Positions 38,125 through 47,804 of a stretch of 64,000 nt of DNA are shown here, in pieces (within the stretch, counting starts at the first letter, position 1; each line of letters begins with the position of its first letter). The translations under genes and the position numbers were made by a program. Location: the NCBI GenBank assembly GCA_013306675.1, contig JABLUY010000139.1, forward strand, positions 19,033-83,032, written 5' to 3'. This stretch comes from Thraustochytrium sp. TN22 (taxonomy: Eukaryota > Sar > Bigyra > Thraustochytrida > Thraustochytriidae). A model generated the notes under the pieces. It saw nothing but the letters and a program-made list of their open reading frames with translations. It did not search any database and had not been told where the DNA came from.

Positions 38125-40464
38125 TCAAAGACTTGTCACAACGGCGACAGGGTCGTCGTCGACGAGGAGCTCAGGACCGGGAAGAACCGGGTAATGGACG
38201 CCGCGCTGCTGGTCCCAGCGATTGAAAACCGCCATAATCTTGTCCTGCCAGGTCTTGAAGGAGAAAGAGGAGCGGTCCACGTTCGGCTTGAAAATGGAGG
38301 TGCTGTCCGCGCCTGCTCCGCCGGGGTCGTCACCTGCCCCGGCAGCCACGAGGCGGTGGCCAAATCCCTGCGCGCCCCAGTACAAAATCTTGTCGGTTTT
38401 GTTGACGCGGATCATGGACTCTGTGGGCGGTGGCATGAGGGCCCCGTAGAAGGCCTGCAGCAAGACGCTCGGGCCAGCGATCTCGCGCGTGGCGCGAGTC
38501 TCGTACTGCGACCACCCGTCGCGCCCAGTCAAGACGCGGAGGAGGTTCATGAAGGCAGCTCTGGCTGCCCTGGACATGAGGAAGTGGCCTGGCCGGTACA
38601 TGAGCGCCCACTGTGCAAGCACGGCCTCGGTCGAGGAGGTTGAGACACTGTCGACGTCGAGTGGTACGAACTCGCGCAGCGGGGCCAAAGCGTGCGCGCC
38701 TAGGTCCAGAAAGACGCCACCATAGGTGAGCACAACGAGGTAGCGCCATAGGTCGGCGCGGACCGTCTCAGAGGCCAGCGTGTCGAAGAGCGGCACAAGC
38801 TCGCGAAACTCGGAGCGCCCCACGAAGCGGCGTGCGGCCGCGTCATCAAAGATGTAGACGTCCCACTCAGGATTCGCCCGCAAGAAAGCGCGCAGCTGCC
38901 CGCAGCGCGTGACGCCCATACTGCGGCTACTGGCACGCACGAAGACGCGACGCGGGATGAGGGCATCAGGTTTGGGCGCGGCGGCGGGCACGAAGAAAGG
39001 CACACCGGTCACGCCGCGGTTGTCGCAGGAGATGCGGTCGACTTGGACGCGCGGCGGCATGTCCGGGATCATCCGGTAGCCGAGCGGGTCGGGCTGGCCG
39101 ACCTGGACGGGGAGTGTTCCGCGCGTGGCGTTCACGAAAACCCAGTCGGGCCCGGGCACCGCGGGGAAACTGACGTTGCGCTGGCGGTCCCACCGTGCAA
39201 AGGTCTCGGCGATGACGCCGGCCCAGGTCGCGTAGTCGAAGTCCGTCCTGTTCACCTCGGGCCGAATGGCTGAGACGGCGGTGTTGGACCAGTGCGCGCG
39301 CCTCCAGGTGTTCTTGCCAGCCCGCGCCTGGTCAAGGTCCAAGTTGGCGTCCTCGCGCTTAAAGTCCATCCAGTTGTTGCGTACGCGATCGCCGAAGCTC
39401 TGGGTAGTGTAGAGCAGCATCTTGGCGTTGTCGTCGAGCGGGAGTGTGCGCGCGTCCTCGAAGGCGCGGGACATGGCGGGCGGGCCGGAGATGTACTTTT
39501 TGTCGACGAACTCGTGCCTCTCCCAACCGTCGACCTTCTTCATGACCTTGAGCACGTTCATGAAGGAGTCTCTGGCGGCCCTGGCAAGCACGTGGTGGCC
39601 CGGGCGATACATGAGCGCCCACTGCGCGAGCATGCCGTCTGGCATGATCGAGGAGACCACTTCGGCATCCAGCGGGACAATCTCGCGCAACGGGGCGTTG
39701 ATGTAGGCGTCCATGTCAAAGTAGACGCCGCCATAGCTGAGCAGAACCAAATAGCGCCAGAGGTCGGCGCGGATGGCGCCGGTGGCCACGGCGTTGACGA
39801 GCGGCACGAGCGCGCGGAACTCACTGCGCACGAGCCAGTCCTGCACAGCGGCGTTGTCGAAGAAGTAAATGTCCCACTCCGAGTTGTTCTGCGCCAGGTC
39901 GAGCAGGCCTTGGCAATGCTTGGGTCCCACGATGCGCGTCCTCGCCGTGAGGAAGATGCGGCGCGGAATGAGGGCGTCCGGCTTGGGCTGCGTTGCCGGC
40001 ATCAGCTCGGGCAGCTCTGTGTTGGCCTTTTCGGCGCACGCGAAGCGCGGCGCGCTCGCCTGAACATGCGGCGGTTTTCTGCGCGGCTCTACTCTGAAGC
40101 CGAGCTCGCCCTCGTAGTCGGCGGGCGTGAGCCCCCCCTCTGCTGCTGCTGCTGCTGACGGAGACCTGCCCTCGTCCTCGTCCTCGCCGACATGGTTCTC
40201 CTCGGGCGCGGCCGGCGCCGCGGGCTGCTCGCCGGTCACGCTGGCCTCGCGTAGCCTGGGCGCCGCGGTGGCCTCGTTGGCCGCGCCCGCCACTTCAGAA
40301 ACGTGGACGGCGTGCTGCACCCTGCCTGTGAGCGCGTACGGCGCCGCGGTGAGCACGAGACACATGAGCACGCCCAGCGCCAGCGCGCGCCGCAGGCTGC
40401 CCTGGCCGCTGCTGCGCGGCGACCGCGGCACGCTGCCTGCCGCCAGTGGCGACCGCGCCACCAT
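38125..40464 (-). CDS. Two-module GT32 glycosyltransferase, type II membrane protein (array gene C)
   Basis: 779 residues from ATG at 40464. Signal anchor at about 27-45 (ALALGVLMCLVLTAAPYAL), an acidic stem, then two GT32 modules. C1 has an intact DXD, D-M-D (250-252), and is most like A3 and D (KKYISGPPAM, TQSFGDRVRNN). C2 reads D-L-G (587-589), so the second acid of DXD is gone. C2 resembles the type-1 modules A1 and B1 (MIRVNKTDKIL). The module order 3-then-1 is the reverse of what gene A alone would predict. C2 may be a regulatory or structural module rather than a transferase. Confidence 0.85.
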   Translation of the reverse strand: MVARSPLAAGSVPRSPRSSGQGSLRRALALGVLMCLVLTAAPYALTGRVQHAVHVSEVAGAANEATAAPRLREASVTGEQPAAPAAPEENHVGEDEDEGRSPSAAAAAEGGLTPADYEGELGFRVEPRRKPPHVQASAPRFACAEKANTELPELMPATQPKPDALIPRRIFLTARTRIVGPKHCQGLLDLAQNNSEWDIYFFDNAAVQDWLVRSEFRALVPLVNAVATGAIRADLWRYLVLLSYGGVYFDMDAYINAPLREIVPLDAEVVSSIMPDGMLAQWALMYRPGHHVLARAARDSFMNVLKVMKKVDGWERHEFVDKKYISGPPAMSRAFEDARTLPLDDNAKMLLYTTQSFGDRVRNNWMDFKREDANLDLDQARAGKNTWRRAHWSNTAVSAIRPEVNRTDFDYATWAGVIAETFARWDRQRNVSFPAVPGPDWVFVNATRGTLPVQVGQPDPLGYRMIPDMPPRVQVDRISCDNRGVTGVPFFVPAAAPKPDALIPRRVFVRASSRSMGVTRCGQLRAFLRANPEWDVYIFDDAAARRFVGRSEFRELVPLFDTLASETVRADLWRYLVVLTYGGVFLDLGAHALAPLREFVPLDVDSVSTSSTEAVLAQWALMYRPGHFLMSRAARAAFMNLLRVLTGRDGWSQYETRATREIAGPSVLLQAFYGALMPPPTESMIRVNKTDKILYWGAQGFGHRLVAAGAGDDPGGAGADSTSIFKPNVDRSSFSFKTWQDKIMAVFNRWDQQRGVHYPVLPGPELLVDDDPVAVVTSL

Positions 40465-41147
40465 CTTGCGCGGCCCGTCGCGCCTGTCGGCGCGCCCGCC
40501 TCCGGTGACCAGGAGTTCAGGTTTTGCGACGAGTCGAGGCTTGCGAGCTCTGGCTGACGTGACTCGATGATGGAAGACAACACTACAGAAAGGGCGCGTG
40601 CCTTGCAGGCTATGACGGCAGACAGTGAGCGCGTCGGAGCGGCAGAACGCGCGCGGCCTCACAGGCTGGACGTGCGCAGATCTAACTTAGGTTAGGCTCG
40701 TCAAACGCAGCCAGGCGCCCATCAGAATCACACCGCTGGCTGCCCCTTGGAGAGCTCGGCGTCTGGGCTCTCGGAGCAGTTACCGCAGAAGCGGAAGTGA
40801 CTGTGCCGCGAGGTCCGTTGACCGACTCACGCATCCGTGTCAAGCATTGCGCCAGTGATGAGAGGAGAGACTGCACCCTGCTTGCGTTGAAGCGGCTGTC
40901 GCAAGCAGCGCAAAAGGATGAACATGAGGTTGGGGTGCGGATCAAGAGATGCTTGGACGTTGATTGGACCAACAAATCGCGGTCCGCGGCGTCGGGAAGC
41001 GCCGTCACTGCAGTTGCAACTCAGCCCTCCGTCGATCCCGCGTTGGATTCCATGGATGGAAGAAACAAACATGGAATCAGAAGAAACTGTGATCCAAGGA
41101 GGCAAGAGCACGAACCTGAGCCCGTTTTGACCGTATCCCGCCCCTGA
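40465..41147. other. Spacer upstream of GT32 gene C
   Basis: Promoter side of gene C. No gene is supported; composition is moderately GC-rich. Confidence 0.5.
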
Positions 41148-41240
41148 CGTCAAAGTCAACGAAGTTGTACGTCAAAGTCAACGAAAAGTACAACCTTTGT
41201 GAGAGGCACTCTTTGGCCCAAAAACGTCAAAGTCAACGAA
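41148..41240. repeat. cgtcaaagtcaacgaagttgta repeat units
   Basis: The motif acgtcaaagtcaacgaa occurs repeatedly at about 41148-41260 and again at about 41580. It is followed each time by a shared agtacaacctttgtgagagg stretch. This forms the outer, more eroded part of the duplicated 3' flank of GT32 gene D. Confidence 0.75.
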
Positions 41241-41576
41241 GTTGTACGTCAAAGTCAACAAAAAGTACAACCTTTGTGAGAGGCACTCTTTGGCCCAAAA
41301 AAGTGGTAGCCAGCAACTCGTGTCCTTTTCTTCTTCTTCAAAATCAGCAGCGTCGCCAAATGAGCTAACTTAGAATACAGGTACCACCCAGGCGGATTGT
41401 TAGTTCGCAAAGAGAGCCTCAGGCCCGAGGCCGGGAGGATAGTCCAACCGCGCTGCTTGTCCCATGGCAGAAAGGTGTTCATAATGGTCTCAAGCCAAGC
41501 GTCGGAGTCGATGAGAGTCCGGTCGACGCCGGGGCGGAAAACGGAGACGGTGCTGTTGGACCAATGCGCGGTGGCG
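41241..41576 (-). pseudogene. Tandem duplicate of the 3' end of GT32 gene D
   Basis: This 336-bp block is a near-copy (about 97% by eye) of the adjacent 41577-41921 block. It holds the last ~59 codons of gene D plus roughly 165 bp of 3' flank. It lacks the catalytic core, so it cannot encode a transferase. Differences are a handful of substitutions and one short indel, so the duplication is recent. It lies directly downstream of the complete gene in the same orientation. Confidence 0.85.
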
Positions 41577-41743
41577 TTGTACGTCAAAGTCAACGAAAAG
41601 TACAACCTTTGTGAGAGGCACTCTTTGGCCCCAAAAAAGTGGTACCATGGTAGCCAGCAACTCGTGTCCTTTTCTTCTTCTTCAAAATCAGCAGCGTCGC
41701 CAAATGAGCAAACTTAGAATACAGGTACCACCCAGGCGGATTG

Positions 41744-42949
41744 TTAGTTCGCAAAGAGAGCCTCAGGCCCGAGGCCGGGAGGATAGTCCACACCGCGCTG
41801 GTTGTCCCATGGCAGAAAGGTGCTCATAATGGTGTCAAGCCAAGCGTCGGAGTCGAAGAGAGTCCGGTCGACGCCGGGGCGGAACACGGAGACGGTGCTG
41901 TTGGACCAATGCGCGGTGGCGCCCTTTCGCGTGGCGGTCTCCTTCTTGATGTGCTTGTAGTTGTTCCGGATCCGGTCTCCAAAGCTCTGCGTCATGAACC
42001 AGAGGATCTTGTCCTCGTAGGGGACCGGGAACTGGTTGATGGAGTCCACAAAAGCACTCGACATGACGGGAGGGCCCGTGATGGACTTCTTGTCGTGGAA
42101 CTCTTTGCGCACCCAGTTCTTGTCGCCCCGGATGGTCTTGAGCACGTTGACGAAGCCGTCCCTGGCGGACCTGGCCATGATGAAGTGGCCAGGACGGAAC
42201 ATGAGCGCCCACTGCGAGAAGAGGCCGTCTACCATGATTGTGGAGACAGCCTCGATGTCGAGCGGGATGATCTCGCGCAGCGGGACCTTGACCTCGGAGT
42301 CCGCGTCCAGGTAAACGCCACCGTGCTTGAGGATGATCATGTAGCGCCAGAGGTCGGCGCGGATGGCGCCGGTCTGTATGGTCTCGAAGAGCGGGACGAG
42401 CTCGCGGAACTCGGTGCGCAGCATGAAGTGGCGCACCTCGTCGTCGCCAAAGGCGTAAAAGTCCCACTCCGGATTCTCCTGGAGCAGGTCGTAGACGAGC
42501 TTGCAGAGCCCTGGGCCAACGCTGCGCGTCTTGAACGTCATGAAAATGCGGCGTGGGATGAGCGCGTTCGGCTTGGGCAGGACCGCTGGCGAGAAGAAGG
42601 GCAGCTCCGTCTCGCCGTGGCTGTCGCACTTGAGGCGGTCCGCGGGCGCCCGCACGCGCGGCGGCATGGCCGGCGGCATCATGCGGAAGCCGATCTCCTC
42701 CTGCGAGGCCGCGCCGGGCAGCGCGAGCTTCTTGCTCCTCTCGGCCGCCCTGTGCAGGCTCGCCAAGCCGTCCTCCAGCTTGGCGACCTCGTGCAGCACG
42801 GCGGTTTTATCCTCCTCGCAGGCGCAGCTGCACACCGCTGGCGTCACCGCTGCCAGCGGTGTGCAGGACAGCTCGTTCATGAACGACGAGAGTGCGAGCG
42901 CCACGCACACCGCCAGCACGACCGCCAGCGCCAGCCGCTGCTCGCGCAT
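41744..42949 (-). CDS. Single-module GT32 glycosyltransferase, type II membrane protein (array gene D)
   Basis: 401 residues from ATG at 42949. Signal anchor at about 6-24 (LALAVVLAVCVALALSSFM), a Cys-containing stem (CSCACEED) with a short coiled coil, and one GT32 module with intact DXD, D-A-D (215-217, GGVYLDADSEV). The module is type 3, like A3 and C1 (TQSFGDRIRNNYKHIKKE). It is the only single-module member of the array and the closest to the usual GT32 length. Its last 59 codons are duplicated immediately downstream. Confidence 0.88.
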   Translation of the reverse strand: MREQRLALAVVLAVCVALALSSFMNELSCTPLAAVTPAVCSCACEEDKTAVLHEVAKLEDGLASLHRAAERSKKLALPGAASQEEIGFRMMPPAMPPRVRAPADRLKCDSHGETELPFFSPAVLPKPNALIPRRIFMTFKTRSVGPGLCKLVYDLLQENPEWDFYAFGDDEVRHFMLRTEFRELVPLFETIQTGAIRADLWRYMIILKHGGVYLDADSEVKVPLREIIPLDIEAVSTIMVDGLFSQWALMFRPGHFIMARSARDGFVNVLKTIRGDKNWVRKEFHDKKSITGPPVMSSAFVDSINQFPVPYEDKILWFMTQSFGDRIRNNYKHIKKETATRKGATAHWSNSTVSVFRPGVDRTLFDSDAWLDTIMSTFLPWDNQRGVDYPPGLGPEALFAN

Positions 42950-45387
42950 GGTCGCGGCGCGCTGCTTGCTTTGCTCTGACCGAACCCCTGCCTGCCGCCG
43001 CCGTTGTCGCGGCTTGTCGCGGCGCGCGGGCGAGGCCACACTCACAGCGACCGCGAGCGGCGCGGCGCGGCGCGGCGCGGCGAGCGGCGCGGGGGCGCTC
43101 CGCTCTCCGAGCCCGCCGAAGTTCAAGATCAGGTGCCCCCGCGTCTTCCGTCGCGACGAGTGAGTTGCTCGCCGACGTTAGTCCGCGTGAGTCCACGTGA
43201 GTCCTCCGCAGCACTTGGCGTGGACGGCGTCCGCGGCACTAGGCCGAGGATGGGTGTGCCCGGCCATCACCACTCGTGGTCGCACCTCAGAGGCTCAGGC
43301 TGGCGCGTGAAAACCGAGGCTCTGACTGGATCATGACATCATGTGGCTGCGGCAGGCGCGGCTGTCACAGCGAGAAGCATGCAGAGTTGTCTCGAAAGGA
43401 GCTCAGCGCTGCGCTGCGAGGGAGCTGCAGGGAGCTGCAGAGTTGTCTTGTGACTGACCGGTGCAATGCAAGGTTCTTTTCACTGATCTTATGAGTCACT
43501 CTCCCATGTCAGTGACACTCTGATCACAGGCTCGGCTGCTGCACATCAAGTTCTCAAGAGCCTGCCAGAGCGGTTGCCCGGCCTGCCGGTGCAGTGCAGT
43601 GGTTGGTTCGAGTGAGCGGGCCCCGGCCTGTGTCCGCATCGGTGCAGGATGACCGTGGCACGGTGGCTGCAACACGAAGTTGTTCGAACCCGCTCCAAAT
43701 CAACTTGAAGCTTGGCATTGGCAAGGCTCACTGAAGCCGTAACGTTACCATCACTGGCCGATCGGACTCGTACTCGCCACTAGGCTAAGCTGGCCATGAT
43801 TGCTGGTGCCTGGTCCCTGGATGAGTCACAGGCAGACGACACGACACGCCTCGAGCTACGCCAACCTCCCACCTCAGCTGGCTTACCGTTCGGTTCAGAC
43901 CCTGTCCACTGCAGGCCGGCACTGCCTGAGACGGGCATGGCATGGGACGCGCAGGAACCCCCGTTGGAGGTCGTTATCGCCACAACGTCAAGCAAACGTC
44001 GATTTTTGCCCTCCCAGGCACAGGCAGGCCTGCGCCAGCTAGGCCAATTTCTCGACCGTCACCTCCCTCGCTCGCTCGCTTCTGCAAGGGCCGGCGCCTG
44101 CTTCGCGAGCGTCTCACCGGCCCGGGCACTCCGCTCGCCGTCGGCGGCGTCCGAGTCCGCGTCCGCCTCGCCGCAGCCACTGGCAGACTGCCGCACCCAA
44201 GGCACAAGTTGAAGCTGCCGCGCCGAGCGACGTCACTGTCCCCTCGCCGCGGCGCGCGCAACGCATCTCGCGGCGCGCCCCGGCCGCACCGGACCCGGCG
44301 CGCGGCGGGTCCCGCGGCTGCCGCCGGCGCGGCGTCCGGTGCGCTCGGCGCCGGCACCACGTCGGTGCCGCTCCGGCCACACGCCGCCTCCAACGAACAG
44401 TCTCAGTCCACGCCGCCCGCCACGGCTGCGCGCTCGCCGTTGACGTCGAGGCCGACCGGGGCTGCGGTGGAAGCTGGCAGCGCGGCTCGGCGGCTCGGCG
44501 GCGCTCGGCGCCACTGGCCAGCGGCGGCGCCGGCCCGGCCGCCTCGATTGGCCGTGCTCGCTGCTTGTCGCAAGGTGACAGCGACGCCGTGCTGCCGGCC
44601 GTGCAGCACCAGGTGGCTGCGTGGGCGCGGCGGCGCACATCGATTGCAGCGCGGTGCTGGCGGCCAGCCAGCACCGCAGCGCGCGCGAGCTGGCACCGCG
44701 GCGCCGCACGAACCATTGCACCGCATCCACTGCGAAACAGTCGTCCGTGGCGAGGCGAGGCGAGTCGAGGCGAGGCCCTCTCGTCCCACCAGCCTGCAGT
44801 GCTCGCCGGAGTCGCGCGCTCTGTGCCACCAACGGCCTCGCCTCGCCTCGCCGCGCGAGCTTACTTCACGCGGCGCGGCCAAAGCGACTTCGCGCCGCGG
44901 CCTCGCCGCTCCGCGCCTCGCTTCGCTCCGCGCCTCGCCTCGCGCTTGCGCTCGAGTCCTCCTCCTTCATCGCCTTCATCCTTCGCTCGGCGATTCCGGC
45001 ATTCATTCGCGCCGGGAACAGCGGGAGGGTAACGCCGGGAGCGCCGGTTGCGCGTGACGTTCCTGCCTAGAGGGGCGGGAAGAGCGGCGGCGGGCGCGCG
45101 GCAGGCGGCGCGCGGGGGCCTGAGCGCGCGGGAGACAGAACCCGATCGCAGAGGCGGCCACGGCGAGCGCGAGCGGCGAGCGCAGCAGGCGAGCGCAGCA
45201 GCGGGCGGCGGCGAGCGGCGAGCGGCTCGCGCGGGCGTGCGTGCGCGCGCCGGAGACCCGGCAGCGGCTCGCAGCGAGGGCGAGCGTCAGCAGGCAGGCA
45301 GTCAAGCGAGGCGGCCGCGTCCCGGCGGAGGGAGGCAGGGAGGCAGCCGGCCGAGCGCGAGCCGGCGAGGCAGAGCGAGACGCGAAG
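42950..45387. other. Intergenic, no gene supported
   Basis: A 2.4 kb divergent spacer between GT32 gene D and the PAPS reductase gene. It has short direct repeats (ggagctgcag twice near 43420-43440) and GC-rich stretches. Several hundred-codon open frames overlap on both strands, and none looks like a conserved protein. Confidence 0.5.
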
Positions 45388-46983
45388 ATGTTCAAGACGC
45401 TGGGCAGAGGCGCGCTGGGCGCGGTGCGCGCCGGCGACCGCAAGCGCGCGTTTAGTGCGGCAGGGCAGACGGCAAAGCGCGCGCTGTCGGCGGCGACCGT
45501 GACGCCCGGCGGCGCGCGCGGCGCGCAGGTGCGCGAGCAGCAGCACAAGCTCAGCACGGCGGCGGCCGTGCAGCCGCCGGTGGCGCCCCAGCTGGATGGC
45601 GCCACCGACCTGGAGCGCATGAACACGGAGCTGGAGCGCTTGGAGCGCGACCCGCTGTCCGTGCTGCGCTGGGCCATGGAGGAGTTCGACGGCCGCCTGG
45701 CCATGAGCACCTCGTTCGGCATCCAGTCGGCCGTCCTCCTGCACCTGGCCACCCAGGTCAAGCCGGACATCCCGGTCGTCTGGGTGGACACGGGCTTTCT
45801 GCCCGAGGAGACGTACAAGTATGCCGAGATCCTGCGTGAGACGCTCAACCTCAACCTGACCGTCTCGACCAACTCGCAGTGGAGTGCCGCGCGCATCCAG
45901 GCGCTCTACGGCAACCTATGGGAGAGCGAGGACGCCGAGGCGCACGCGCTCTACGGCCGCCTCACCAAGGTGGAGCCCATGAAGGCCGGCCTGGACTCGC
46001 TCGAGCCCAACCCGCTCGTGCTGCTGTCCGGCCTGCGCGCCTCGCAGACCAAGGCGCGCGCCAACATGAAGCCCATCGGCTTCCAGCAGGGCCGCTTCAA
46101 GCTGCTGCCCATGCTGCGCATGACGGACGACGACGTCGCCGCCTACATGGACCAGCACGACCTGCCGCAGCACCCGCTGCAGGCCAAGGGCTACGTGACC
46201 GTCGGCGACTGGCACTCGTCGCGCCCGGTCGAGGAGGGCGAGGACCCGCGCAACACGCGCTTCGGCGGCAAGTTCCAGGAGTGCGGTCTGCACGTCGATT
46301 CGCACGAGCCCGTGACGCCGGCGCCCGCTGTCAAGCCCGCCACGCCGGCCGCGGCCGCCGCTGTCAAGCCCGCCAAGGCCGCTGCCGCCGTCAAGCCCGC
46401 CGCGCCCCAGCGCTTGCTGCCCGAGTCGCTCGAGAAGACCGGCGTCAAGGCGCTCGGGCTCACTCGGCACAACCCCGAGACGGACGTCGCCACCATCATG
46501 GTCAAGAAGCTCACTGAGGACGGCTCCTACTGCCGCAAGTGCAACGACGTCGCCGACAAGATCGAGAAGGACGGCATCTCCAACTGGATCGGCCACACCG
46601 CCGTCGCCAACGTGCTCGACCCCACCAGCGAAGGCGCCGTCCTCGCGCGCCACTTTGGCGTCGCCACTGCCCCCTTCTTTCTCGTGCGCGACGCCGCCGA
46701 GGAGGCCCAGGACGGCGAGTGGAAGGTCATTCGCTCCTACCTGCAGCTCCGCAAGCTCCTCGAGAAGGCCGCCGAGCACAAGGCCGCCACCCTCGAGGTC
46801 GCCTCGCCCGAGGCCCATGCCAAGGCCGAGCACGACCCGACCCTGGTGGAGGCTCGCGCCAACCTCGACTCGATTCAGTCCGAGATCGCTCGCCTCCAGC
46901 TCGAGCTCCGCGAGAAGCAGAACGCCGCCGCCGCCGTCGAGAACCAGCTCCACGGCCGCGCCGCGCAGCTCGGCCTCGAGTAA
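45388..46983 (+). CDS. PAPS reductase (CysH type) fused to a thioredoxin-fold domain
   Basis: 531 residues, ATG at 45388. The N-terminus (about 1-45, Arg/Ala/Ser-rich, no acids until Asp17) resembles a mitochondrial presequence. The CysH domain (about 75-305) has MSTSFGIQSAVLLHL, WVDTGFLPEETYKYAEIL, TKVEPM and the catalytic ECGLH motif (298-302). The paired Cys motifs of iron-sulfur APS reductases are absent, indicating the PAPS type. A Pro/Ala/Lys linker (about 310-350) leads to a thioredoxin/glutaredoxin-like domain (about 350-460) with CRKC (382-385) and a TAP cis-proline, then a short coiled-coil tail. It reduces PAPS to sulfite, and the C-terminal domain may supply electrons, as in plant APS reductases. 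Confidence 0.88.
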   Translation: MFKTLGRGALGAVRAGDRKRAFSAAGQTAKRALSAATVTPGGARGAQVREQQHKLSTAAAVQPPVAPQLDGATDLERMNTELERLERDPLSVLRWAMEEFDGRLAMSTSFGIQSAVLLHLATQVKPDIPVVWVDTGFLPEETYKYAEILRETLNLNLTVSTNSQWSAARIQALYGNLWESEDAEAHALYGRLTKVEPMKAGLDSLEPNPLVLLSGLRASQTKARANMKPIGFQQGRFKLLPMLRMTDDDVAAYMDQHDLPQHPLQAKGYVTVGDWHSSRPVEEGEDPRNTRFGGKFQECGLHVDSHEPVTPAPAVKPATPAAAAAVKPAKAAAAVKPAAPQRLLPESLEKTGVKALGLTRHNPETDVATIMVKKLTEDGSYCRKCNDVADKIEKDGISNWIGHTAVANVLDPTSEGAVLARHFGVATAPFFLVRDAAEEAQDGEWKVIRSYLQLRKLLEKAAEHKAATLEVASPEAHAKAEHDPTLVEARANLDSIQSEIARLQLELREKQNAAAAVENQLHGRAAQLGLE

Positions 46984-47196
46984 GCAAGCACCGTGCGCCG
47001 CATCTCTTCGTTTGCAGCACAGCGTGCATGCCCCGCGCCACCCAACCCGGCCCCGCCTGGGAGCGAGTGATTGTAGAGTACCTTGATGAATTGCAGCCAG
47101 CCGCGACACGAGCAAGCAAGCAAAATGTCTCAATAATTCTTTTCCAGAGGTGTTTTTTGATGAAATGCCACCATCGATCGGTACGCTGTTTCCCGC

Positions 47197-47513
47197 CTCG
47201 CGCCAACCTCGACTTGATCCAGTCCGAGATCGCTCGCCTCCAGCTCGAGCTCCGCGAGAAGCAGAATGCCGCCGCCGCCGTCGAGAACCAGCTTTACGGC
47301 CGCGCCGCGCAGCTCGGCCTCGAGTACGCAAGCACCGTGCGCCGCATCTCTTCGTTTGCAGCACAGCGTGCATGCCCCGCGCCACCCAACCCGGCCCCGC
47401 CTGGGAGCGAGTGACTGTAGAGTACCTTGCAGCCAGCCGCGACACGAGCAAGCAAGCAAAATGTCTCAGAGGTGTTTTTTGATGAAATGCCACCATCGAT
47501 CGGTACGCTGTTT
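47197..47513 (+). pseudogene. Tandem duplicate of the 3' end of the PAPS reductase gene
   Basis: This block repeats 46853-47196 with about 344-bp spacing. It contains the last ~42 codons of the reductase and about 200 bp of 3' flank including gaggtgttttttgatgaaat. The stop codon of the original (TAA) reads TAC in the copy. Two small gaps distinguish the copies. It lies directly downstream in the same orientation and cannot make a reductase on its own. Confidence 0.85.
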
Positions 47514-47804
47514 TTCACGTCTCTGTTTTGATGATGTAACACCGAGCAAGCAGCCTGGCTGGCAAAAGGCTTCCAGGTTCCAAAGTCCATCTTTCCGTGT
47601 TCCGCAAGCGACGACTGCCGACGGCAGCTTGAGATTGGAAGAAGCGCAAGGCGAAGCAGGAACGAGTCGCCACTTGTGGTTGGTTAGCCTAGGCCTAACG
47701 TTACGACTCGTCGCGCCAACTTGTCGTGCGACGTCACTGTGCTGTGTTCTCGTGTTCTCACTATGTTTTTAGACTACACCGGGCCATCCATGGTCACACA
47801 TCAC

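Noticed and set aside
43942-45057. A 371-codon plus-strand frame upstream of the PAPS reductase
   Set aside because: Arg/Ala/Ser-rich, overlapped by several opposite-strand frames of the same quality, with no recognisable motif.
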